Shown in pieces: positions 1 to 5,507 of a stretch of 5,507 nucleotides of DNA (the stretch's first letter is position 1; every line of letters starts with the position of its first letter). The position numbers and the translations under genes are program-made. Under the pieces are notes generated by a model. The model searched no databases, was not told where the DNA came from, and saw only the letters and a list, made by a program, of their open reading frames with translations. The stretch is from Lachnospiraceae bacterium UBA1251 (GTDB lineage Bacteria; Bacillota; Clostridia; Lachnospirales; Lachnospiraceae), in assembly GCA_002308255.1 (NCBI GenBank), contig DBVZ01000008.1:12146-17652 (forward strand), in the 5' to 3' direction.

Positions 1-1911
1 CGTGCCCTGCGCGACAGGATCTGCGAGATCGCAGGCAAGACTTATAAAGCGGATCATGAGGATGACGTTTCGATCCGCGTGATCACGGATCATATCCGTT
101 CCGCGACATTTATGATCTCCGACGGCATTACACCCTCTAATGCGGAGAGAGGTTATGTCCTCCGCAGACTGATCAGAAGAGCTGCCCGTCACGGACGGCG
201 TCTCGGAATTAAGGATGCGTTTCTTGCAGACCTTTCCCGGACAGTGATCGAGACTTCCAAAGAAGGATATCCGGAGCTCGAAGAAAAAGAAACATTCATC
301 CATGAAGTTCTCGCACGCGAAGAAGCTACGTTCGGAAGGACGATCGACCAGGGCCTGAGCATTCTCGCGGGACTTGAAAACGAAATGAAAGAGAGCGGTG
401 CCTCTGTCCTTGCGGGCGATAAGGCATTTGAGCTCTATGACACCTACGGGTTCCCGATGGACCTCACGAAAGATATCCTCGAGGAAAAAGGATACGGGAT
501 CGATGAGGAAGCATTTGCGAAATGCATGCAGGAACAGAAGGAACGTGCGCGCGCAGCCAGAAAGACCCAGAACTACATGGGTGCCGCCGCGACCGTTTAC
601 GATGAGATCGACAATGCTGTAACGAGCGTATTTACAGGATATGATCACCTTGAGGACGACGGAAAGATCCTTGTCCTGACTACAAAGGTGGATGAAGAAA
701 ACTACGGTGAGATCGTCGATGCGCTCGCAGAAGGAGACGAGGGCACGGTCATCACCGACGTGACTCCTTTTTATGCTACCATGGGCGGCCAGGTCGGCGA
801 TAAGGGAATGATCTTTTCCGGTGACAACGCTTTTGAGGTCCGGGAGACCATTCAGCTGCGCGGCGGAAGAGTCGGCCATGTCGGCATCGTGACGAACGGC
901 GTGATCCGGACAGGAGAGACGGCGCATCTTGCCGTCGGACAGCGGCGGAATGATACCGCGAAGAATCACAGCGCGACGCATCTCCTTCAGAAAGCTCTGA
1001 AGATCGTACTCGGCGACCACGTCGAGCAGAAGGGCTCCTACGTGGATCCGGAAAGGCTTCGTTTTGACTTCGTGCATTTCAAGCCGATGTCTGCGGAGGA
1101 GATCGCGGAAGTCGAAAAGATCGTCAATGATGAGATCCATGCGGCGCTTGCCGTAAAGACGGATATCATGGGGATCGAAGAAGCGAGAAAGACCGGCGCG
1201 ATGGCTCTGTTCGGCGAAAAGTACGGCGATGAAGTCCGCGTTGTTTCCATGGGCGATTTCTCCATTGAACTGTGCGGCGGAACGCATGTGAAGAATACGG
1301 CTGACATCGGGATGTTCAAGATCGTTTCCGAGAGCGGTATCGCGGCCGGTGTGCGCAGGATCGAAGCGCTGTCGGGCAGAGGCGTTCTTGATTATTATGC
1401 GGGAGTGGAGAAGAATCTCAACGAAGTGGCAGCCGTGCTGAAGACGAACCCGGCTGAATGCGCGGACCGCGCGGCTCATCTCCTTGCGGAGATCAGGAGC
1501 CTTCACTCGGAGATCGAATCCCTTAAGACAAAAATGGCGCAGAATTCTCTCGGAAGTGCGGGAGACTCCGCCCGTGAGATCAACGGCGTCAAAGTACTCT
1601 GCACGGCGCTCGAAGGCGCGGACATGAACGGACTGCGGACGCTGTCGGATGAGCTGAGGGCGAAACTCGGGGAATCCCTGATCGTTCTCGCCAGCAGTGC
1701 CGAGGGCAAGGTGAATCTTGTGGCAGCGGCTACGGACGGCGCGGTGAAGAAAGGCGCTCACGCCGGCAATCTCATAAAAGCGATCGCGCAGATCGTCGGC
1801 GGAGGCGGCGGCGGACGTCCGAACATGGCGCAGGCAGGCGGCAAGGACGCTTCGAAGATCGGTGAAGCGATCGCGAAGGCGAATGAGATCGCAGAAAAAA
1901 TGCTTGGCTGA
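1..1911 (+). CDS. alaS: Alanyl-tRNA synthetase, 5'-truncated by the window edge
   Basis: Charges tRNA-Ala with alanine in the cytoplasm and hydrolyses mischarged Ser/Gly-tRNA-Ala. The reading frame is open from base 1, so the GTG at 79 is an internal valine codon and not the start. The visible part is 636 residues; the family is usually about 870-880, so roughly the first 240 residues (most of the class II catalytic core) lie outside. Visible in order: the DHIRSATFMISDG segment at the end of the catalytic domain (fragment residues 30-42) with the following NAERGYVLRRLIRRA helix; the editing domain with zinc ligands HSATH (323-327) and CGGTH (425-429); a coiled stretch around 495-515; and the C-terminal DHHA1-type domain with a glycine-rich run and RPNMAQAGG (600-614). 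Editing-site residues are intact and the end looks complete. No clear terminator follows, so read-through into rpsU is likely. Identification is certain. Confidence 0.98.
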   Translation, partial: RALRDRICEIAGKTYKADHEDDVSIRVITDHIRSATFMISDGITPSNAERGYVLRRLIRRAARHGRRLGIKDAFLADLSRTVIETSKEGYPELEEKETFIHEVLAREEATFGRTIDQGLSILAGLENEMKESGASVLAGDKAFELYDTYGFPMDLTKDILEEKGYGIDEEAFAKCMQEQKERARAARKTQNYMGAAATVYDEIDNAVTSVFTGYDHLEDDGKILVLTTKVDEENYGEIVDALAEGDEGTVITDVTPFYATMGGQVGDKGMIFSGDNAFEVRETIQLRGGRVGHVGIVTNGVIRTGETAHLAVGQRRNDTAKNHSATHLLQKALKIVLGDHVEQKGSYVDPERLRFDFVHFKPMSAEEIAEVEKIVNDEIHAALAVKTDIMGIEEARKTGAMALFGEKYGDEVRVVSMGDFSIELCGGTHVKNTADIGMFKIVSESGIAAGVRRIEALSGRGVLDYYAGVEKNLNEVAAVLKTNPAECADRAAHLLAEIRSLHSEIESLKTKMAQNSLGSAGDSAREINGVKVLCTALEGADMNGLRTLSDELRAKLGESLIVLASSAEGKVNLVAAATDGAVKKGAHAGNLIKAIAQIVGGGGGGRPNMAQAGGKDASKIGEAIAKANEIAEKMLG

Positions 1912-1945
1912 TCCGGCAAAAAAATCCATTGACGAATCCGGCAAA
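1911..1945. repeat. 10-bp direct repeat flanking the rpsU -35 box
   Basis: ATCCGGCAAA occurs at 1911-1920 and again exactly at 1936-1945, 25 bp apart. The first copy begins on the last base of the alaS stop codon. The second lies in the spacer between the -35 and -10 boxes of the rpsU promoter. The repeat is directly visible. A role as a regulator binding site is only a guess, and a small local duplication is equally possible. Confidence 0.45.
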
Positions 1946-1956
1946 TCTGCTATAAT
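1929..1956 (+). promoter_or_regulatory. Sigma-A-type promoter for rpsU
   Basis: TTGACG (1929-1934) and a perfect TATAAT (1951-1956) are separated by 16 bp, five of six and six of six matches to the housekeeping consensus. Transcription would start near 1963, leaving a leader of about 80 nt before the rpsU start codon. It lies 17 bp after the alaS stop, so rpsU has its own promoter in addition to any read-through from alaS. With no strong promoter visible before scpA, it may also feed the phosphoesterase and scpAB genes. Confidence 0.8.
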
Positions 1957-1962
1957 CAAGCA

Positions 1963-2035
1963 TGTGCGTAAACAAAACAGGCAAATAACCCTTGATTCCC
2001 TATGATTCGCACAATTTTTGAACCGGAGGGAGGGT
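1963..2035 (+). promoter_or_regulatory. rpsU mRNA leader with possible pseudoknot over the Shine-Dalgarno
   Basis: The predicted 5' leader begins with TGTGCG (1963-1968), which is perfectly complementary to CGCACA (2008-2013); a T5 run (2015-2019) follows. The enclosed loop contains ACCCT (1988-1992) and TCCCT (1997-2001). These are complementary to AGGGT (2031-2035) and AGGGA (2027-2031), the two halves of the ribosome binding site GGAGGGAGGG (2025-2034). Drawn together this is an H-type pseudoknot hiding the ribosome binding site, the kind of fold used by several ribosomal-protein mRNAs for feedback control. The complementarity is seen; the fold and regulation are inferred and untested. Short pairings like these can occur by chance. 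Confidence 0.35.
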
Positions 2036-2042
2036 AGAAGAT

Positions 2043-2219
2043 ATGGCAAATGTAATCGTTAAAGAAAATGAGACTCTTGACAGCGCTCTGAGGAGATTCA
2101 AAAGAAGCTGCGCGAAAGCCGGCATCCAGCAGGAGATCCGCAAGAGAGAACACTATGAAAAGCCTAGTGTCCGCCGCAAGAAAAAGTCGGAAGCCGCTAG
2201 AAAGCGCAAATATAATTAA
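2043..2219 (+). CDS. rpsU: Small-subunit ribosomal protein S21
   Basis: A component of the 30S subunit that sits near the 3' end of 16S rRNA and aids initiation on mRNAs. The ORF encodes 58 residues, the usual length in Firmicutes. It starts [20 protein letters not shown], continues with the conserved [21 protein letters not shown] segment (21-41, given here by its key residues), and ends in a highly basic Lys/Arg tail (44-57). The start is fixed by an extended purine-rich ribosome binding site (2025-2034) 8 nt upstream. It has its own promoter and a structured leader, and is followed by a stem-loop, so it can be a single-gene transcript. Identification is certain from the sequence signature; the gene is short enough to be missed by length-limited ORF calling. 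Confidence 0.97.
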   Translation: MANVIVKENETLDSALRRFKRSCAKAGIQQEIRKREHYEKPSVRRKKKSEAARKRKYN

Positions 2220-2234
2220 TTGATGTAAATCGTT

Positions 2235-2266
2235 GAATCCCTGGCGCACCGTCAGGGATTCTGTTT
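2235..2266 (+). terminator. Stem-loop after rpsU, probable leaky terminator
   Basis: GAATCCCTG (2235-2243) pairs perfectly with CAGGGATTC (2253-2261). A G-U and a C-G pair extend the stem to 11 bp around a GCACC loop. The downstream tract is only TGTTTC, a weak U-run, so termination is probably partial. The stem ends about 10 nt before the ribosome binding site of the next gene, and no clear promoter lies between them. The hairpin may therefore tune the ratio of rpsU to downstream transcript, or protect the rpsU 3' end. Confidence 0.6.
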
Positions 2267-2284
2267 CGTAGAAAGGAGAATGAC

Positions 2285-3085
2285 ATGGGCGTTTTCATAA
2301 AGACCTATGCGGCGGAGACACATAAAAGGCCCGCTGGATCAAGACCGCTCAGCATTCTCATGATCGGAGATCTGCACGGAAAGCAGTACGGCAGGCAGAA
2401 CCGCGAGCTTCTTGAGGCAATCCGCAGAATGAGGCCGGATTTCGCTGTGACGGTCGGCGATATGATGCTTGCCGTTCCGGATTTCGATATTACCGATCTT
2501 CTGACTTTCTATGAAGAGCTGAGAGGGATCTGTCCTGTTTTTGCCGTCAACGGCAATCACGAGACAAAGATGAAACTCCACACGGTCACATTCGGCACCA
2601 TTTACAAAGAGTATGACCATGAGCTGCAGCGCATGGGAGTGCACGTCATGAACAACAGCGGTATTTCCGCGGTGATTGACGGAATGCCGCTCCGCGTCTG
2701 CGGATATGAAGCACCGCTTGAAAAATACGCAAGATTCCGCATTCCCAAATGCAGGGAGGATGAGATCCGCGACGCGCTCGGGAGATGCGAGGCAGAGCCG
2801 TATACGATCCTTCTCGCCCACGATCCCGCATTTGCAAAGACTTACTTTAAATGGGGCGCGGACCTGATCCTGAGCGGACATTACCACGGCGGCCTCATCC
2901 GGGTCGGCAGACAGGCTCTCATGAGTCCGTACGGATTTCCGCTCCCGAGATACGGCTACGGAATGTACAGGAACGGGGAGCAGACCATGATCGTCACCGC
3001 AGGTGCGGGGAATCACAGGATCCCCGTCAGGATCGGCAATCCGGAAGAGATCGTGCAGATTATCATAGACCACGCGGAGGAATAA
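2285..3085 (+). CDS. Calcineurin-like metallophosphoesterase (YkuE/YaeI-type)
   Basis: A 266-residue hydrolase with a two-metal active site of the calcineurin-like phosphoesterase fold. The metal-binding blocks appear in the expected order: GDLHG (28-32, with D29 and H31), GDM (58-60), GNHE (90-93), AHD (178-180) and GHYHGG (198-203). The GHxHGG form and the late SPYGFPLPRYGYGMY segment resemble the YkuE/YaeI branch, which acts on phosphate esters in or near the envelope; the true substrate cannot be told from the sequence. Many relatives carry an N-terminal membrane helix or export signal. This protein has none: the first 20 residues are polar and the fold begins at about residue 22, so it is probably cytoplasmic. 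AAAGGAG (2272-2278), 6 nt upstream, supports the ATG. scpA follows after 52 nt, suggesting co-transcription without implying a shared role. Confidence 0.88.
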   Translation: MGVFIKTYAAETHKRPAGSRPLSILMIGDLHGKQYGRQNRELLEAIRRMRPDFAVTVGDMMLAVPDFDITDLLTFYEELRGICPVFAVNGNHETKMKLHTVTFGTIYKEYDHELQRMGVHVMNNSGISAVIDGMPLRVCGYEAPLEKYARFRIPKCREDEIRDALGRCEAEPYTILLAHDPAFAKTYFKWGADLILSGHYHGGLIRVGRQALMSPYGFPLPRYGYGMYRNGEQTMIVTAGAGNHRIPVRIGNPEEIVQIIIDHAEE

Positions 3086-3111
3086 GAGCTGTTCCGCGTA
3101 AGAAAGGAAGT

Positions 3112-3126
3112 CCCGCAGACCGCGGG
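3112..3126 (+). other. Small GC hairpin just ahead of the scpA ribosome binding site
   Basis: CCCGC (3112-3116) and GCGGG (3122-3126) form a 5-bp all-GC stem with an AGACC loop, in the 52-nt gap between the phosphoesterase and scpA. It is followed by CAGGAAAAAG rather than T residues, so it is not a terminator. It abuts the weak scpA ribosome binding site (AGGA, 3128-3131) and might influence scpA initiation. The stem is seen; the function is a guess. Confidence 0.35.
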
Positions 3127-3137
3127 CAGGAAAAAGT

Positions 3138-3947
3138 ATGGGAATTCCCGTAAAACTGCAGGAATTCGAGGGTCCTCTTGATCTGCTGCTTCATCTTATC
3201 GATAAGAATAAAATCAGCATTTTCGATATCCCGATCACCGAGATCACAAATCAGTATCTGGAGTATATCCGTTCCATGAAAGAACAGGATATGAACGTCG
3301 CCAGCGAATTTATGGTAATGGCGGCAGAACTGCTGGATATCAAATGCCGGATGCTTCTTCCGAAGGATCCGGAAAAAGAAGAAGAGGAAGATCCCAGAGA
3401 GGAGCTCGTAAGAAGGCTTCTGGAGTACAAGACTTATAAATATATGTCCTATGAGCTGCGCGACCGGATGGAAGAGGAAAACAGCATTTTCCGGGAAGCG
3501 GCGATCCCAAAGGAGGTTCTGAGCTGGAGACCGAAGGCGGAGCCGGAAGAACTTCTCGGGGATACGACTCTCGACGTCCTGCATGCGATCTTTAAAGAAG
3601 TTCTTCGCAGACAGAAAGACAAGATCGACCCCGTCGGCAGCGAATTCAGGGAAGTGAAGGCGGATCAGGTCAATATAGACGACAAGGTCAGGGAACTGGC
3701 CGGATACGCCAAGACACACCGCAGTTTTTCTTTCAGAAACCTGATGAAGAAACAGAAGACAAAGCTGCAGACGATCGTCATGTTCCTTGCCGTTCTGGAG
3801 TTTATGAAGGCAGGATATATCACTGTCAGACAGGATCACCTTTTTGACGATATGGAGATCGAAGCCGTGGAAGGCACCGATTTTGACAATATCGACAGCA
3901 ACGGAGAACTAATGGATGAATATAAAGCAGACGGAAGCGGCAATTGA
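3138..3947 (+). CDS. scpA: Segregation and condensation protein A (SMC kleisin)
   Basis: The kleisin subunit of the bacterial SMC-ScpA-ScpB condensin, which bridges the SMC heads and helps compact and separate newly replicated chromosomes. The 269-residue product has the family hallmarks: FEGPLDLLLHLI (10-21), then ISIFDIPITEIT (26-37), the ASEFMVMAAELLDIK helix (55-69) with RMLLP, an acidic linker (79-90), a middle region expected to bind ScpB, and a C-terminal winged-helix with FLAVLEFMKAGYI (216-228). It is slightly longer than the usual 250 residues owing to an acidic tail (about 236-269). That tail coding sequence overlaps scpB. No alternative start exists in frame back to the stop at 3099; the ribosome binding site is weak (AGGA at 3128-3131). 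Identification is secure. Confidence 0.96.
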   Translation: MGIPVKLQEFEGPLDLLLHLIDKNKISIFDIPITEITNQYLEYIRSMKEQDMNVASEFMVMAAELLDIKCRMLLPKDPEKEEEEDPREELVRRLLEYKTYKYMSYELRDRMEEENSIFREAAIPKEVLSWRPKAEPEELLGDTTLDVLHAIFKEVLRRQKDKIDPVGSEFREVKADQVNIDDKVRELAGYAKTHRSFSFRNLMKKQKTKLQTIVMFLAVLEFMKAGYITVRQDHLFDDMEIEAVEGTDFDNIDSNGELMDEYKADGSGN

Positions 3948-4479
3948 AGCGATCCTCTTTGCGGAAGGGGACGCGATCGATGAAAAAAGGATCGCGCTGA
4001 GCCTGGATCACGATGTGGAGACGATCCGGAAGATCCTCGGCGATATGCAGCTGCGCTATCAGGAAGAGGACCGGGGGATCCGTCTTATCGAACTGGACGG
4101 CGCCTGGCAGCTTGCAACCAAGAAAGAATACTATGATATCCTGATCAAGCTGGAGATCACCGCAAAAAAGCCTCGCCTGACGGACGTATTGATGGAGACG
4201 CTCGCGATCATAGCCTATAAACAGCCGGTGACACGCCTTGAGATCGAGCAGGTCCGAGGTGTTTCCTGCGACCACGCGGTCAACAGACTGATCGATTTCG
4301 GTCTTGTGGAAGAAGCCGGACGGCTGGATGCGCCGGGAAGACCGATCCTTCTTGGAACGACGGAGGCGTTCCTCCGGTATTTCGGACTTCGAAGCGCACA
4401 TGAACTGCCGGAAGTCGATCCGGTGAGGGCTGCCGATTTCCGCGCCGAGGCGGAAAAAGAGGTTCCCGGAAATAGCTGA
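3916..4479 (+). CDS. scpB: Segregation and condensation protein B
   Basis: The partner of ScpA in the SMC condensin complex; ScpB dimers with two winged-helix domains bind the central part of ScpA and control the SMC ATPase cycle. The product is 187 residues, normal for the family. It starts with the typical EAAIEAILFAEGDAI segment (7-21), and the second winged-helix carries ETLAIIAYKQPVTRLEIEQV (94-113) followed by RGV. The C-terminal signature GRLDAPGRPILLGTTEAFL (135-153) then RYFGL is intact. The ATG at 3916 lies inside scpA in another frame, giving a 32-nt overlap; GGAG at 3903-3906 sits 9 nt ahead and fixes this start. The overlap suggests translational coupling, fitting the need for ScpA and ScpB in a set ratio. 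Identification is secure. Confidence 0.96.
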   Translation: MNIKQTEAAIEAILFAEGDAIDEKRIALSLDHDVETIRKILGDMQLRYQEEDRGIRLIELDGAWQLATKKEYYDILIKLEITAKKPRLTDVLMETLAIIAYKQPVTRLEIEQVRGVSCDHAVNRLIDFGLVEEAGRLDAPGRPILLGTTEAFLRYFGLRSAHELPEVDPVRAADFRAEAEKEVPGNS

Positions 4480-4499
4480 ATCTTATGGAACCATCATTT
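4461..4499 (+). terminator. Weak candidate terminator at the end of scpB
   Basis: GGTTCC (4461-4466, inside the scpB end) can pair with GGAACC (4487-4492), followed by the T-rich ATCATTTATT. The loop would be 20 nt and the stem only 6 bp, so this is poor by intrinsic-terminator standards. It is the only candidate between scpB and the next promoter. A second GGAACC at 4520-4525 could compete for the same arm. Confidence 0.2.
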
Positions 4500-4528
4500 A
4501 TTAGTATCTTAAATTTGACGGAACCATG

Positions 4529-4557
4529 TTGATATATCCTTGAAAATCGGATAAAAT
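4529..4557 (+). promoter_or_regulatory. Sigma-A-type promoter for the sodium-pump decarboxylase operon
   Basis: TTGATA (4529-4534) and TAAAAT (4552-4557) have an ideal 17-bp spacer in the 115-bp AT-rich gap after scpB. The predicted start near 4564 leaves a leader of about 30 nt ahead of the strong ribosome binding site AGGAGGT (4582-4588). Between the boxes lies a short inverted repeat, TATCC (4535-4539) with GGATA (4549-4553), a possible operator, though short enough to be chance. The promoter marks a new transcription unit unrelated to scpAB. Confidence 0.65.
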
Positions 4558-4594
4558 AAATCCAAATGTTGTATATTTAACAGGAGGTAACAGG

Positions 4595-5353
4595 ATGAGT
4601 GAAACGCCTACCAGGAAATTGCTGGCTGTTTTGCTGACAGTGCTTCTTCTTCTTCCGGTCCTGACTGCCTGCTCGAAGAGCAGCGGCACACTCGAACTGG
4701 AGGCGAAGAACGCTATCGAAGAAGAAACGGTCGCACAAATCACACAGTACACGAATGACAGTATCGGTGCGCTTCTCACCAAAAACACCTATCAGGCTTA
4801 TGCGGATTACAGGGCACAGGGACAGGTCCTCGTTAACCCGTCATTTGACAACAGCCTCGATCAGCGCTGGGGTGACTTTGTTGAAAAACACGGTGAGGTG
4901 AAAGACGCCAAAGCAGTTGAATCAGAGGCGAAGGAAGAAGGCTTTGTAAGCCATCTTGTCCTGACCGGCGAAGACGATCAGATGATGCGCTTGAACATTT
5001 CGTTCGATAAGGCCGGAAATCCTTTCGCTACGACACTCGAGCCTTACGCGGATGATTCCAATATGACGTTTGGAGAGAAAATGGCACAGGCCGGTATGAA
5101 TACGCTGGTCGGTCTCCTTGTCGTTTTCTGCGTCCTGGTCCTGCTGTGTCTCATCATTTCGGCATTTAAATTCATCGGCGCTGCAGAAAGCCGTCTGTCC
5201 AAGAAAAATGCTCCGGCAGCAGCACCTGTTGCAGCAGCACCCGCTAATCTGACAGATGACAAAGAACTTGTCGCCGTGATCGCGGCAGCCGTTGCGGCGA
5301 GCGAAAACATTTCCACGGATGATTTTGTCGTCAGTTCCATCACACGTGCCTGA
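4595..5353 (+). CDS. OadG-family decarboxylase gamma subunit with a lipoprotein N-terminal domain
   Basis: A predicted membrane anchor subunit of a Na+-translocating, biotin-dependent decarboxylase (oxaloacetate or methylmalonyl-CoA type). Parts of the 252 residues: a signal peptide with lipobox LTAC (lipid-modified Cys at 26); an extracytoplasmic domain (about 35-152) with QRWGDFVEKHG and LNISFDKAGNPF blocks that resemble DUF3887; one membrane helix (about 169-193); an Ala/Pro linker (206-217); and the OadG-like tail ELVAVIAAAVAASE...DDFVVSSITR (224-251). Classic OadG proteins are only about 80-120 residues, so the lipoprotein half is an addition. The topology is consistent: lipid anchor and domain outside, helix crossing inward, tail in the cytoplasm. 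AGGAGGT 6 nt upstream fixes the start. The biotin carrier follows after 42 nt, which supports the assignment. The decarboxylase substrate cannot be decided here. Confidence 0.82.
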   Translation: MSETPTRKLLAVLLTVLLLLPVLTACSKSSGTLELEAKNAIEEETVAQITQYTNDSIGALLTKNTYQAYADYRAQGQVLVNPSFDNSLDQRWGDFVEKHGEVKDAKAVESEAKEEGFVSHLVLTGEDDQMMRLNISFDKAGNPFATTLEPYADDSNMTFGEKMAQAGMNTLVGLLVVFCVLVLLCLIISAFKFIGAAESRLSKKNAPAAAPVAAAPANLTDDKELVAVIAAAVAASENISTDDFVVSSITRA

Positions 5354-5395
5354 AATATCCGGCAGCAGGATTAAATGTAAGGAGAGAATACAATT

Positions 5396-5507
5396 ATGAA
5401 AAACTTTACCATAACCGTTAACGGAACCGCATACAATGTTTCGATCGAAGAAAAAGCGACCGGTGATGCTCCCGTGAAAGCGGCGGCAGTTCCGGCAGCT
5501 GCACCGT
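5396..5507 (+). CDS. Biotin carboxyl carrier subunit of a sodium-pump decarboxylase, 3'-truncated
   Basis: Carries the biotin that shuttles CO2 from the carboxyltransferase to the membrane beta subunit. Only 37 residues are inside the window. The start MKNFTITVNGTAYNVSIEE is the typical N-terminal strand pair of GcdC/MmdC-type carriers, followed by the beginning of an Ala/Pro-rich flexible linker (about 25-37). The biotinylation motif (normally A-M-K-M) would lie beyond the right edge and is not seen. GGAG (5381-5384), within TAAGGAGAG, lies 11 nt ahead of the ATG. It follows the OadG-like gene by 42 nt with no terminator, so the two are co-transcribed. Assignment rests on the N-terminus and context. 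A different biotin/lipoyl carrier is the main alternative. Confidence 0.75.
   Translation, partial: MKNFTITVNGTAYNVSIEEKATGDAPVKAAAVPAAAP

Noticed and set aside
79..81. GTG as the start of the alaS reading frame
   Set aside because: The frame is open to base 1 with alaS-like sequence ahead of it, and the family is about 240 residues longer at the N-terminus. The gene is cut by the window edge.
2339..3073. 244-residue open frame on the - strand opposite the phosphoesterase gene
   Set aside because: It mirrors a gene with all catalytic motifs, has no recognisable domain or supporting ribosome binding site, and its composition is that of an antisense shadow.
3063..3839. 258-residue open frame on the - strand opposite scpA
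   Set aside because: It lies opposite an unmistakable scpA. The product is an odd Phe/His/Leu-rich sequence expected from reverse-complementing charged helical codons.
3826..4401. 191-residue open frame on the - strand opposite scpB
   Set aside because: Shadow of scpB, with no family resemblance.
4515..4520. TTGACG as the -35 box of the decarboxylase promoter
   Set aside because: A 17-bp spacer puts no acceptable -10 element in place, whereas TTGATA at 4529 pairs with TAAAAT at the ideal distance.
5206..5260. Ala/Pro-rich, GCA-repetitive stretch (also echoed at 5485-5506) as a DNA repeat element
   Set aside because: It encodes the flexible Ala/Pro linkers usual in decarboxylase gamma and biotin carrier subunits, so the DNA similarity is explained by protein composition.

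Overview
The window reads as ordinary chromosomal DNA from a low- to mid-GC member of the Firmicutes, most likely an anaerobic Clostridia / Lachnospiraceae-type organism. This placement is inferred from strong purine-rich ribosome binding sites, near-consensus sigma-A promoters, a short 58-residue S21, a ScpA/ScpB condensin pair, and the start of a biotin-dependent sodium-pump decarboxylase operon. No database search was possible. All genes lie on the + strand. I see no mobile element, CRISPR array, tRNA or rRNA.

Layout. Positions 1-1911 are the 3' three-quarters of alaS (alanyl-tRNA synthetase), cut by the left window edge. A short gap holds a good promoter (TTGACG-16 bp-TATAAT) and an approximately 80-nt leader ahead of rpsU (ribosomal protein S21, 2043-2219), a small gene that is easily missed. 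A hairpin follows rpsU at 2235-2261. Next comes a Ykue/YaeI-like metallophosphoesterase (2285-3085), then scpA (3138-3947) and scpB (3916-4479), whose coding regions overlap by 32 bases. A 115-bp AT-rich gap carries a second promoter (TTGATA-17 bp-TAAAAT). This promoter drives an OadG-family gamma subunit with an unusual lipoprotein N-terminus (4595-5353) and then a biotin carboxyl carrier protein cut by the right edge (5396 onward).

How the genes fit together. alaS and rpsU serve translation. scpA and scpB supply the kleisin and its winged-helix partner for the SMC chromosome-condensation complex. The phosphoesterase has no obvious functional link and probably rides on read-through from the rpsU promoter. 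The last two genes are the membrane anchor and biotin carrier of a Na+-translocating decarboxylase. Its beta (membrane pump) and alpha (carboxyltransferase) subunits would be expected just past the right edge.

Most of the window is housekeeping. The two points most worth a second look are the fusion of an extracytoplasmic, DUF3887-like lipoprotein domain to the OadG membrane anchor, and the rpsU leader. The leader can be drawn as a pseudoknot that sequesters the Shine-Dalgarno sequence, which would be compatible with autoregulation. I do not see a wholly new biological system here.
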